64,000 nucleotides of DNA, from NCBI RefSeq assembly GCF_001571085.1, contig NZ_BCTC01000011.1:31532-95531 (forward strand). Direction: 5' to 3'. A model generated the notes under the pieces. That model saw nothing but the letters and a program-made list of their open reading frames with translations, ran no database searches and was not told the origin of the DNA. A program made the translations under genes and the position numbers. Positions 9,075-18,180 of this stretch are shown piece by piece (position 1 is the first letter of the stretch; each line of letters starts with the position of its first letter). Source of the DNA: Azohydromonas lata NBRC 102462 (GTDB lineage Bacteria; Pseudomonadota; Gammaproteobacteria; Burkholderiales; Burkholderiaceae_C).

Positions 9075-9201
9075 GGCGGTGTGTCCTTCGGATCGAAAGC
9101 GTTGGCTATAGGGGTTCGTTTGCGGGCTCGTGGCCGCATGGAAAGCGCCCTGGGGGCGTGTGCGCGGGTGGCGCTTTCCGGGAGGCCCGGCTGGATAGAC
9201 C

Positions 9202-9257
9202 GCGGCAGCAGGGCTGCCGCGATACAGAGAAGGGCGGGCGAAGACCGCCCGCTTCTC
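9202..9257 (-). terminator. Two hairpins between ahpC and ahpF
   Basis: Two stems sit in the ahpC-ahpF gap: an imperfect one next to the ahpC stop (GAGAAG-CGGGCG arms, 9227-9257, with a 2-nt bulge) and a perfect 8-bp one (GCGGCAGC/GCTGCCGC, 9202-9220). Neither has a strong T-run, so they look more like an attenuator or mRNA stabiliser that lets ahpC be made in excess than a full stop. Confidence 0.5.
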
Positions 9258-9261
9258 CGAC

Positions 9262-9825
9262 TTAGATCTTGCCCACGAGGTCCAGCGACGGCTTGATGGT
9301 CTGGGCGCCTTCCTGCCACTTGGCGGGGCAGACTTCGCCCGGGTGGGAGGCCACGAATTGGGCCGCCTTGAGCTTGCGCAGCGTTTCCTTGACGTCGCGG
9401 GCAATGGCGTTGTCGTGCACTTCCATCGTCTTGATCACACCCTCGGGGTTGATGACGAAGGTGCCGCGCAGGGCCAGGCCTTCTTCCTCGATGTGGATGT
9501 CAAAGGCGCGGGTCAGCTGGTGCGTGGGGTCGCCCACCAGCGGGAACTGGGCCTTGCCCACGGCCGGCGAGGTCTCGTGCCACACCTTGTGGGAGAAGTG
9601 GGTGTCGGTGGTGACGATGTAGACCTCGGCACCGGCCTTCTGGAACTCGGCGTAGTTGTCCGCGGCGTCCTCGACTTCCGTCGGGCAATTGAAGGTGAAC
9701 GCAGCCGGCATGAAGATCAGGACCGACCACTTGCCCTTCAGGTCCTCATTGGTCACCGGCACGAATTTGCCGTTGTGGAAAGCGGTGGCCTTGAAAGGTT
9801 TGACTTCGGTGTTGATCAGGGACAT
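9262..9825 (-). CDS. ahpC: Alkyl hydroperoxide reductase subunit C (2-Cys peroxiredoxin)
   Basis: This 187-residue typical 2-Cys peroxiredoxin reduces H2O2 and organic peroxides. The peroxidatic Cys is Cys47 in [11 protein letters not shown] and the resolving Cys is Cys166 in EVCPAKW. Size equals that of the enterobacterial AhpC. The ATG at 9825 is chosen because [11 protein letters not shown] is the standard N-terminus and a purine-rich AGGAAA tract precedes it. It is the first gene of ahpCF, and the AT-richer DNA upstream probably holds a peroxide-responsive promoter. Confidence 0.97.
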   Translation of the reverse strand: MSLINTEVKPFKATAFHNGKFVPVTNEDLKGKWSVLIFMPAAFTFNCPTEVEDAADNYAEFQKAGAEVYIVTTDTHFSHKVWHETSPAVGKAQFPLVGDPTHQLTRAFDIHIEEEGLALRGTFVINPEGVIKTMEVHDNAIARDVKETLRKLKAAQFVASHPGEVCPAKWQEGAQTIKPSLDLVGKI

Positions 9826-9864
9826 TGCGTATTTCCTGTGGGTGGTTGAAGGGACGGGTTGAAT

Positions 9865-9894
9865 ACTATAGTCATCGACCTTCCGTTTGGAAAA
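9865..9894 (-). promoter_or_regulatory. Candidate ahpC promoter
   Basis: On the minus strand a TATAGT -10 element (9865-9870) lies about 40 bp before the ahpC start, with only a poor -35 (TTTTCC, 9889-9894). A weak -35 is common at activator-dependent promoters, and OxyR is the usual regulator of ahpC, but a full OxyR operator cannot be recognised here. Confidence 0.35.
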
Positions 9895-10245
9895 GTTAAT
9901 CAAATGGGGCCGATTGACTGCGCCTATCGCCCCCGTTAGCGAGGGTTGGGCGATGGGCGATGCCCAACCGAGGGCTGGACATCCCGGCTACGTTAGCGCA
10001 GGCGGCCGGGTCTTGCAGCGCGGGCAAGGCGGCGGCCTGACCTGGGTCACTGCGGCTGCCGCCACAAGGCTTTGGCGGCGCCGGATTGTCCGCAGCATCC
10101 GCCAGGGAACCGCATCCCTGCGACAGGCGGATGACCAGGGCGCCGCGGCCCTTGGGGTGCCCCGGCCGCGGCGGCCGGGAGCCCGGCGCGCGCCGGGGAG
10201 GGAGCCGGCAGGGCGCCGGCTCACCATGGGATCAAGGCGTGGCCG
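9895..10245. other. Gene-free GC-rich stretch between ahpC promoter and lipoprotein gene
   Basis: No credible gene is seen in this interval. It contains a REP-like palindrome (listed separately), a run of short GC palindromes near 10160-10200 (CCGGCCGCGGCGGCCGG) and an 8-bp stem GAGCCGGC/GCCGGCTC at 10202-10222 just beyond the lipoprotein stop that could terminate it weakly. Confidence 0.5.
9934..9998. repeat. REP-like palindromic element
   Basis: A GGTTGGGC/GCCCAACC stem (9944-9951 with 9962-9969) is flanked on both sides by the octamer CGTTAGCG (about 9934 and 9990). The GTTGGGC-loop-GCCCAAC core is typical of scattered extragenic palindromes in proteobacteria. Only one copy is in the window, so repetitiveness in the genome is not shown. 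Confidence 0.4.
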
Positions 10246-10626
10246 TCAGGGCGTGGCCGTGTGCCAGACCTGATTGAAACCGTCGCCGGTACGGTCGCCG
10301 GGCTTGCCGTCCTTGGTCCAGTAGTACAGCGGCTTGCCCTTGTAGGCCCACTGCTTGGAGCCGTCGTCGCGGGTGACCACGCTCCAGTCGCCATCGGCCT
10401 TGGCGTCGGCCGCGGCCATGAGCGGCGGCCAATTGGTGGCGCAGGGGCCGTTGCACACGCTCTTGCCGCTGCCGGCAGCGTCCTTGTCGAAGGTGTAGAG
10501 CGTCATGCCGTTGGAGCCCACCAGGGCGCCGTCGGCCACCTTGGCCGGCGCGGTGCCGCCTGCGGTAGCGCAACCCTGCAGCAGCAGGCCCGTCAGTGAC
10601 AGCGCGGCCAGGAATTTCAGCTTCAT
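10246..10626 (-). CDS. Lipoprotein with YxFxxD repeats (COG4315 / Lipoprotein_15)
   Basis: This 126-residue protein has a lipobox LLLQGCA at residues 15-21, so it is probably anchored in the outer membrane or periplasm. The two short repeats MTLYTFDKD and KPLYYWTKD match the secreted-repeat family COG4315, whose function is unknown; NGPCATNWPP is the conserved block between them. The ATG at 10626 is preceded by GAGGAGAGGA. It lies 55 bp beyond the end of the Tad locus on the same strand and may be read through or expressed alone. Confidence 0.82.
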   Translation of the reverse strand: MKLKFLAALSLTGLLLQGCATAGGTAPAKVADGALVGSNGMTLYTFDKDAAGSGKSVCNGPCATNWPPLMAAADAKADGDWSVVTRDDGSKQWAYKGKPLYYWTKDGKPGDRTGDGFNQVWHTATP

Positions 10627-10680
10627 CACGTCCTCTCCTCTTGGCTAAGGGACAGGCCGTGTACGCGCGGCGCGCCGGTT

Positions 10681-11769
10681 TTATTCCCGGGCGGTGCTGG
10701 CCTGGGCGGCAGCCGCCGTGGCGACGGTGGTGCCGGGCGCCTGCACGGCAGCGGGCCAGTCGTGGCCCAGCAGCACGCGCACGCCACTGCGCTGCGAGGC
10801 GTCCGGCATCAGGGGCGCCGACAGCGGCAGCGCCCGCGCCACGCGGCGTGCCGCCGCCTCGTGGCCGGGCCGGTAGCTCACCACCGTGTGCGGCTGGCGG
10901 TAGGGCGGCTGGTTGCCCAGGCGTTGCACCGCCAAACCCTGGCGCTGTAGTTGCTGGAGCAACTGCTGCGCCACGCCGCGGCGCCCCATGCCGTTGCTGA
11001 TCTCCAGGGTGAAGGCGGTCAAGGGCGGCTCAGGCGCGGTGGCGTTCACCTTGGACGGGGATGCGTCCGCCTGGGGAGTGGGTGCCGCTGGCGTGCCGCT
11101 TTCCTGGCGTACCAGGGACGCCAGCGTGGGCTGGTCCGTGACCTGCAGGACCAGGCCGGTCGGTGTGTGCGGTGGCGCCACGGCGGCCGGGACCGCCGCC
11201 GTTGGCGTTGGCTTCGCCGCTGCCGTGACGGCAGGCGCCGTGGCCGCGGCCTGCGCCGTGGAAAGCGCGGGCGTCGCGGGGGCGCGTCCCTGGGCGAGTT
11301 GAAGATTGGCCTGCGCGACGCGGTCTTGCGGGTCCAGCGCCAGTGCAGTGTGCAGCGCGGCTTGCGCCTCCTGCGGGCGCTGTGCCAGCAGCAGCAGGAA
11401 ACCCAGGTTGCTGTGCAGGTCGGCGCGCTGCGGCGCGGCGGCCAGCGCCTGGCGCAGTTGCGCTTCGGCGTCGGCCAGGCGGCCCAGCCGCGCCAGCGCC
11501 ACGGCCAGCGCGTTGCGCGCGTCCACGTGTGCGGGATCGGCCTGCAGCGCCTGGCGGTAGGCGTCGGCGGCGCGGGCCCAGTCGCGCGAGCGCTCGATGT
11601 GGCGGCCTATGGCGTAGTAGCCGTCGGCCGAAGGCGCTCCGTGCGACACCGTCTGCACCGGCTCGATGCGCCAGGCGGTCTTGACCGGCTTGGTGGCGCA
11701 ACCGCCCAGGGCCAGCAGCAGCGCCAGGGACAGCGGCAGGGCTGCGCGGTGTGATGCGGTGGGGTTCAT
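10681..11769 (-). CDS. Tad-locus TPR lipoprotein with LytR_C domain
   Basis: This 362-residue protein has the lipobox LLALGGCA at residues 18-25. Three or so tetratricopeptide repeats span about 48-155 (DWARAADAYRQALQADP type), followed by a low-complexity Ala/Pro/Thr linker and a C-terminal LytR_C-like domain from about 250 (FTLEISNGMGRRGVA). It occupies the position of TadD, the pilotin-like TPR lipoprotein of Flp pilus systems, but the LytR_C domain is an addition to the minimal TadD. It is the last recognised gene of the tad operon. Confidence 0.75.
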   Translation of the reverse strand: MNPTASHRAALPLSLALLLALGGCATKPVKTAWRIEPVQTVSHGAPSADGYYAIGRHIERSRDWARAADAYRQALQADPAHVDARNALAVALARLGRLADAEAQLRQALAAAPQRADLHSNLGFLLLLAQRPQEAQAALHTALALDPQDRVAQANLQLAQGRAPATPALSTAQAAATAPAVTAAAKPTPTAAVPAAVAPPHTPTGLVLQVTDQPTLASLVRQESGTPAAPTPQADASPSKVNATAPEPPLTAFTLEISNGMGRRGVAQQLLQQLQRQGLAVQRLGNQPPYRQPHTVVSYRPGHEAAARRVARALPLSAPLMPDASQRSGVRVLLGHDWPAAVQAPGTTVATAAAAQASTARE

Positions 11770-11779
11770 GCCCGTCGCG

Positions 11780-12709
11780 TCAGTGTTTGAAAAGCGTGGG
11801 CAGTGTGGCCATGATGCGCAGCATGGCCGGGCCCAGCATGACCAGCAGCAGCGCCGGCAGGATCATGAACACCAGCGGCGCCAGCAGCTTGGTGCCCACG
11901 CGCGCGGCGGTTTCCTCGGCGCGCTGGCGCCGCCGCGTGCGCAGCATGTCCGCGTGCACGCGCAGCGCCTGGCCGATGCTGGTGCCAAAGCGCTCGGCCT
12001 GCACGAGCATGGAGACGAAGCCTTCCACCTCTTCCACGCCGGTGCGCAGGGCCAGGTTGTGCAGTGCCCGCTCGCGGGGCGCGCCCGCGCGCATCTCCAG
12101 GGCCACGAGCTGGAACTCCTCGGCCAGCACGCGGCTGCGGTGCACCAATTCCTCGGTCACGCGCTGCAGCGCCGCCTCTATGCCCAGCCCGGCCTCCACG
12201 CAGATGATCATGAAGTCCAGCGCATCGGGAAAGCTTTCAAAGATTTCCCGCTGGCGCTGCGCCACCAGGCGCGCCAGCACGGCGTTGGGCAGGTAGTAGC
12301 CCAGGGCGGCGGCGGCCAGCAGCATGCTCATCAGCGCCTGGCCTTGCGGCGGGTGCGCCGACAGGGACAGCGCCGCCAGCAACAGCGGCGGCAGCACCAT
12401 GGCCAGCGCCGTCTTCATGCCGAAGAACGCCGTGGGTGCCATGGGATGGCGCAAGCCCGCGTTGAACAGCCGCCGGCGCAGCGCCGAGTTGTCGCCTCCC
12501 TCCTCGGCGGACAGCTTGGCCAGTGTCCTGGTGCTGCGCGCCATGCGCTCTATCCAGTGCGTCTTGCCGGGTGCGGCGCCCGCCTCCTCCAGCAGTTGCC
12601 GGGCGCGCTGGTCCACGGGCGGTTTGGCGATGAGCCGGCCGACCAGCAGCACCAGTGCCGACGAGGCCACGAACACGCCGACCAGCAGGCTGATTTCCAT
12701 GATGTCCAT
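11780..12709 (-). CDS. tadC: Tad pilus inner-membrane platform protein TadC
   Basis: This 309-residue type II secretion F-domain protein (GspF superfamily) has hydrophobic segments near the N-terminus, around 90-150 and at the C-terminus (LLAPLVFMILPALLLVMLGPA). The central cytoplasmic F domain has the FPDALDFMIICVEAGLGIEAAL block typical of TadC. It pairs with TadB to form the membrane platform driven by the TadA ATPase. A ten-base gap to tadB and an AGGAGAT tract before the ATG support co-translation. Confidence 0.92.
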   Translation of the reverse strand: MDIMEISLLVGVFVASSALVLLVGRLIAKPPVDQRARQLLEEAGAAPGKTHWIERMARSTRTLAKLSAEEGGDNSALRRRLFNAGLRHPMAPTAFFGMKTALAMVLPPLLLAALSLSAHPPQGQALMSMLLAAAALGYYLPNAVLARLVAQRQREIFESFPDALDFMIICVEAGLGIEAALQRVTEELVHRSRVLAEEFQLVALEMRAGAPRERALHNLALRTGVEEVEGFVSMLVQAERFGTSIGQALRVHADMLRTRRRQRAEETAARVGTKLLAPLVFMILPALLLVMLGPAMLRIMATLPTLFKH

Positions 12710-12718
12710 GAGATCTCC

Positions 12719-13693
12719 TCAGACACGGATGCGGATGATTTGCCGCATCCACACTGCGCCCAGCGCCATCATGACCAGGGCGCTGCCCACGAGCTTGCGC
12801 CCCGTCGGATCGGTCCACAGCGTGGCCATGAACTCCGGGTTGGCGAGTTGCATGAAGCCGGACACGGCAAAGGGCATGACGCCCAGGATCCAGGCCGACA
12901 GCCGCCCCTCGGCCGAATAGGTGCGCACCTGCCCAAAGAGCTTGAAGCGCGAGCGCACCAGTGCCGCCAGGCTGTCCAGCAACTCCGTGAGGTTGCCCCC
13001 CGCCTCGCGCTGGATCATGACGGCCACGGTGAGGTAGCGCACGTCGTCCAGGGGCACGCGTTGCGCCATCCGCGACAGCGCCTCCGGCATGGACATGCCG
13101 AAATTCACCTCGTCGCAAAGCTGCCGGAACTCGCTGCCCAGCGGGTCGGCCACTTCGTCGCCCACCATCTTGAGCGCCGAGGACAAGGTGTGGCCGGCAC
13201 GCAAAGCGCGGCCCATGAGGTCCAGCGCCAGGGGAAGTTGCTGCTGCAACCGCTCGATGCGCTTGGCGCGGCGCTGTGACACCCACAGCCAGGGCAGGGC
13301 GGCGAGCGTGGGAGCGCAGGCCAGCGCGACCATGCCGCCCGCGCCGCGCAGCAAAGGCACGAGAGCACCGGCCAGGAACAGCGCCACGCTGGCCAGCAGC
13401 AACTGTCCCAGCGTGCGCCGGGTGCCCGCGCTGCGTACCCAGTCGTGCAGCCGCTGCAGGGGCTGGAATTCCCCGAGCGCGCCGCCATGCAGCCAGCCCT
13501 GCTGCTGCGCCGCATCGCGGCGGTCCAGGCTCAGGGGGGCCTGCGGCGGCGCGCCTTCTAGCCTGCGCAGTCGAGCCGCCAAGCGCTTGGCTTCGGCGCT
13601 GTGGCGCGTGGCCCAGAGTTGGTAGAGGCCTTCGAGCGCCAGGACGACGGCCACGAACAGCAGCACGCCGAAGAGGATGAAGCCCTGGTCCAT
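12719..13693 (-). CDS. tadB: Tad pilus inner-membrane platform protein TadB
   Basis: This 324-residue GspF-superfamily protein has an N-terminal membrane segment, a central pair of hydrophobic helices and the F-domain block LPLALDLMGRALRAGHTLSSAL, with GGNLTELLDSLA later in the domain. These are hallmarks of TadB. Five bases separate it from tadA upstream. Together with TadC it makes the platform for extrusion of Flp pilin subunits. Confidence 0.93.
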   Translation of the reverse strand: MDQGFILFGVLLFVAVVLALEGLYQLWATRHSAEAKRLAARLRRLEGAPPQAPLSLDRRDAAQQQGWLHGGALGEFQPLQRLHDWVRSAGTRRTLGQLLLASVALFLAGALVPLLRGAGGMVALACAPTLAALPWLWVSQRRAKRIERLQQQLPLALDLMGRALRAGHTLSSALKMVGDEVADPLGSEFRQLCDEVNFGMSMPEALSRMAQRVPLDDVRYLTVAVMIQREAGGNLTELLDSLAALVRSRFKLFGQVRTYSAEGRLSAWILGVMPFAVSGFMQLANPEFMATLWTDPTGRKLVGSALVMMALGAVWMRQIIRIRV

Positions 13694-13698
13694 GGTGC

Positions 13699-15075
<1,377 letters not shown>

Positions 15076-15104
15076 GGGCCTTCCTTGCGGCGTTATGTCG
15101 TTCT

Positions 15105-16259
15105 TCAGCGGCTGCCCAGCAGTTGCGCCAGCCAGCCTTCCTTGCGCGGTGCTTCCTGGGGCAGCAGCGTGCGGGCCATGTCGTCGAGCGCGCGGGCCAC
15201 CGGGCTGTTGCGCGCGATGGGCTGGCCCTGGTTCACCGCGGTGGAGACCGCGTCGAAGTGGTTGGGCACGGTGCTCACCGGCGTGCCGTCCAGGGCCTGC
15301 ACCAGAGACTGCAGCGGCAGCTCGCCATGCCGGTCGTAGCGGTTGACGATCCAGTGCACCTTGTGTGGGGGCACCTCCAGCGAGTTCAGCAGCGCACGCA
15401 GCCGGCGGGCGTCGCGCAGTTGCGGCAGCTTGAGCTGCAGCACGGCGTAGATGTGCGCTGAGAGGTCCAGGGCCTGCAGCGTGAGCGGGTCTATGCGGCC
15501 GCCCAGGTCCAGCACCACGAAGTCGAACATCTGGCGCGCCTGCTGGACGATGGCCTTGACCTGCGCGGCCTTGACCTCCAGCGCCTGGCCGATGTCCTCC
15601 GGCGCGGGCAGGACGAACAGCGTTTCGTCCACCTGCACCATGGCCGCGCGCAGCAGGTCGGCATCCAGCCGCTGCACGTTGCGCGCGACCTCGGCCACGT
15701 CGCTGCTGGCGCGCTGGTCGCTCAGCAGCAGCAGCGAGTTGCCGCTTTGCAGGTCCAGGTCTATGAGGGCCACGCGGCGCGCGCCGTTGCCGGCCAGTCG
15801 GTACGCCAGGTTGGCCGCCAGCACGCTGGTGCCGTTGCCGCCCTTGCAGCCGAGAAAGGACAGCACCTGCGCCGGCGTCGTCGAGGAAGCCGCAGGCGGC
15901 GCGCGGCGGTGCAGGGCGCGCTGCACCGCCGCGCGCAGTGCCGCGGCGTCGGCCGTGGCGGGCAGCACTTCGCGTACGCCGGCCTGCATGGCCTGCAGCA
16001 GGAAGTCCGGCGATATCTCGGCCGACAACACCAGCGTGTCCACCTGCGGGTGCTCGTGCGTGAAGCGGCTCACGGCGCCCAACGCCGAGGCGTCCACGCC
16101 GTCCAGCACCAGCAACGAAGCCATGCTGGCGTTGACGGCTTGGGGCAGGGCGTGCAGCGCTGCCGTGCTGCCTTGAACCTCCAGCAAATCCATGCCGTTG
16201 AGCATCTGCACAGCCTGGGCCGTGCGCTTGGGGTCCGGGGAGATGACCTGGATCTTCAT
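15105..16259 (-). CDS. tadZ: Tad pilus localisation ATPase TadZ (CpaE)
   Basis: This 384-residue protein has an N-terminal receiver-like domain (about 1-115, lacking the usual DD pair) followed by a MinD/ParA-type ATPase. The deviant Walker A is GCKGGNGTS at about 137-145, and DLDLQSGN follows as the switch/Walker A' region. CpaE/TadZ proteins mark the pole or assembly site for the Tad machinery. The ATG at 16259 begins the first strand MKIQVISPD directly. Confidence 0.93.
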   Translation of the reverse strand: MKIQVISPDPKRTAQAVQMLNGMDLLEVQGSTAALHALPQAVNASMASLLVLDGVDASALGAVSRFTHEHPQVDTLVLSAEISPDFLLQAMQAGVREVLPATADAAALRAAVQRALHRRAPPAASSTTPAQVLSFLGCKGGNGTSVLAANLAYRLAGNGARRVALIDLDLQSGNSLLLLSDQRASSDVAEVARNVQRLDADLLRAAMVQVDETLFVLPAPEDIGQALEVKAAQVKAIVQQARQMFDFVVLDLGGRIDPLTLQALDLSAHIYAVLQLKLPQLRDARRLRALLNSLEVPPHKVHWIVNRYDRHGELPLQSLVQALDGTPVSTVPNHFDAVSTAVNQGQPIARNSPVARALDDMARTLLPQEAPRKEGWLAQLLGSR

Positions 16260-16282
16260 GGGTGTGGCCGGTGTGAGAGGGT

Positions 16283-16732
16283 TCAGCAACTGCTGTCCAT
16301 GAACTCGCGCGGCAGCGAGGTCGTGAAGGAAGGCAAGGGCACGGTCAGCGCTGGCAGCATCGGCAGCGCCACCGTCTGCTGGTAACCCGACAGCGACACT
16401 TGCACCACGCGGCACGCGGTGGCGCCGCTGGCGGTGCAGCTCGTGGCGCCGGGACGCTCGTAGGCGATCACGATGTTGTCGTCCTGCAGCCAGGGCATGA
16501 CTTCGCGCATGCGCGTCTTGATGGCCGCGGAATTGAGGCCGCAGACGGCCGCCTTGCGCGCGCCCAACAGCGTGGCCTCGCTGGCGGCATTCCATGCCCA
16601 GGCCAGCTTGCAGAACTCGGGCAGCGCCAGCACCAGCACCATGAAGGGCACCATGGCCGCGGCCAGTTCCAGCGCGGCCATGCCACGGGTGCCAGTGCGA
16701 TTTGACGAAGGTTTCAGATGAGCGCGGCGCAT
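16283..16732 (-). CDS. TadE/TadF-like pseudopilin
   Basis: This 149-residue protein has a short basic leader ending in [17 protein letters not shown], the TadE-type prepilin signature (Gly at the cleavage site, Glu at about +5, then a hydrophobic helix). The remainder is a small periplasmic domain with four Cys residues. The chosen start gives a 19-base overlap with the upstream pseudopilin gene; a start inside the leader at 16681 would remove the leader and is less likely. TadE/F proteins are minor subunits needed for Flp pilus assembly. Confidence 0.8.
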   Translation of the reverse strand: MRRAHLKPSSNRTGTRGMAALELAAAMVPFMVLVLALPEFCKLAWAWNAASEATLLGARKAAVCGLNSAAIKTRMREVMPWLQDDNIVIAYERPGATSCTASGATACRVVQVSLSGYQQTVALPMLPALTVPLPSFTTSLPREFMDSSC

Positions 16733-17301
16733 GATGTGCTCGTTGACGCAAAGGTGGGCGTTGCGGTCGCAAAAGGCCAGCCGCGCATCGTGAGCCTGAT
16801 GGGCTCCAGCGCCAGTTGGCCGCCTTGCAGTACCGAGGCGGGCAACACGCTGCCCAACAGGGGTGTGTAGCGGTAGCCGCTGATGGTGACCCTCACCCAG
16901 CTGATGCCGCAGTTGGTGCCGCAGCCGCTGCCGCTGTTGCCGTAGACGGTGCTGACCAGCCTGCCGCTGGTGTCGATCTGCACCATGGAACTGGTCAGCC
17001 CGGTCAGCAGCGGCGTGCTGCCGCCGGCAAGGGTGCCGAACAGCGCCAGCTGGCAGGCTTCCTGCCGGGCCTGCGTCCACGCAGCGCTGGAGGCGTTGCT
17101 GCTGTCGGTCAGGGCCAGGTGCCGCGTGGCGCTGCGCACGGCCTTGGTGATCGTGTTGTAGGTGTAGAGCACACGGCCGAACTCCACCGACAGGCCCGCC
17201 AGAAGTGCCAGTATCGGCACCACGGCCACGAGCTCCAGCAGGGCACTGCCGCGCCAATGTCGCTGGCTGGAGCGGGGGCTTGCAACACGATGCATGGCCA
17301 T
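16714..17301 (-). CDS. tadE: TadE-like pseudopilin
   Basis: This 195-residue protein has a basic leader followed by WRGSALLELVAVVPILALL, matching the TadE prepilin motif with a conserved Glu five residues after the processed Gly. The periplasmic part has a paired-Cys segment GCGTNCG. An alternative ATG is two codons downstream (17295). It overlaps the following pseudopilin gene, consistent with coupled translation of minor pilin components. Confidence 0.82.
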   Translation of the reverse strand: MAMHRVASPRSSQRHWRGSALLELVAVVPILALLAGLSVEFGRVLYTYNTITKAVRSATRHLALTDSSNASSAAWTQARQEACQLALFGTLAGGSTPLLTGLTSSMVQIDTSGRLVSTVYGNSGSGCGTNCGISWVRVTISGYRYTPLLGSVLPASVLQGGQLALEPIRLTMRGWPFATATPTFASTSTSCAALI

Positions 17302-17307
17302 GGCCTT

Positions 17308-17862
17308 CTAGAACACCAGGCTGGGAGCCTGGTTGCAGTTGCCTGTGGATGCGCCGCAGTTGGTGGAGCCGGCAGCCGGGATGGCGGCCGTGGCTTCTGC
17401 GCTGATCTGGAAATGGTCGAGCCCACCCACGACTTGCAGGAACCAGCTTTCGATGTTTGCTCGCCTGATCTTGCAGCGCACGAGCGAGGCGCCGGGAACG
17501 GCCGACGCCGCGGTGTTCCAGACGCCACTCGAAAGAGACGTTCCGAACTCAACGGTCACGCTGCTCGTGGGGATGGCCGTGGCCTGCAGATTGGACTTGT
17601 TGATGGCGGCAATCCACCTGCCGCCGTTGGTGGCGCCGGTGAAGGCCGCAGCGGTGACGGGGGTGGTCTGCAGGTGCCAGGCTGCCGACAGCGCACAGGC
17701 ATCGGCGGCGCCCTGCAGCTCGGTCTTGTTGATGTAGATGCGGCTCAGGTCCAGCGCCAGCCCCATGAAACCCATGATCGGCACCATCAGCAACGCGAAC
17801 AGCAGCGCAATGCCGCCGCGCTGCGCCTGGCGGCGCACTGCAAGGGATGGATGCCGTCGCAC
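17308..17862 (-). CDS. TadG-like Flp pilus assembly protein (short)
   Basis: This 184-residue protein starts at GTG behind a GGGAGAG tract. The N-terminus carries the TadG motif RGGIALLFALLMVPIMGFMGLALDLSR, followed by the LQGAADACALSAA segment seen in TadG proteins. Full TadG usually has a von Willebrand A domain of several hundred residues; here it is absent, so this is a short TadG-like protein. It lies between the small lipoprotein and TadE genes. Confidence 0.8.
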   Translation of the reverse strand: MRRHPSLAVRRQAQRGGIALLFALLMVPIMGFMGLALDLSRIYINKTELQGAADACALSAAWHLQTTPVTAAAFTGATNGGRWIAAINKSNLQATAIPTSSVTVEFGTSLSSGVWNTAASAVPGASLVRCKIRRANIESWFLQVVGGLDHFQISAEATAAIPAAGSTNCGASTGNCNQAPSLVF

Positions 17863-17878
17863 CAGCGCTCTCCCGCGT

Positions 17879-18169
17879 TCATTGGCCCCCGGGGGCGCCG
17901 GGCACCAGGGTGATGACCGGCGCGGGCGGTGCCGGTTCGCGCAGCGAGTAGCCGTAGGAGATGCCCAGCGCGCGCATCACGCCCACGCTGGCCTTGCCGT
18001 CCAGGCCGGCCAGCGCGGCGGCGCGCTGGCCGGCGGCCGGGTCTATGGTTTGTTGGGCGCGTGCCTGGCGCACGCTGTCGCCAAAGCGCTCGTCCCAGCC
18101 GGGTGTGGTCTGTGCGCAGCCGGCCAGGACGGCCAGCAGGGGCGGCAGCAGCATCGCGGGGCTTTTCAT
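17879..18169 (-). CDS. Small lipoprotein of the Tad locus
   Basis: This 96-residue protein has a lipobox LLAVLAGCA near residue 15, so the mature part is a membrane-anchored peptide of about 80 residues. It corresponds in position to the CpaD-like or RcpB-like component next to the secretin but is too short for CpaD and has no recognisable domain. The ATG at 18169 follows GAGGACA after the secretin stop at 18181. A role in secretin assembly is inferred from position only. Confidence 0.65.
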   Translation of the reverse strand: MKSPAMLLPPLLAVLAGCAQTTPGWDERFGDSVRQARAQQTIDPAAGQRAAALAGLDGKASVGVMRALGISYGYSLREPAPPAPVITLVPGAPGGQ

Positions 18170-18180
18170 GGCGGGTGTCC

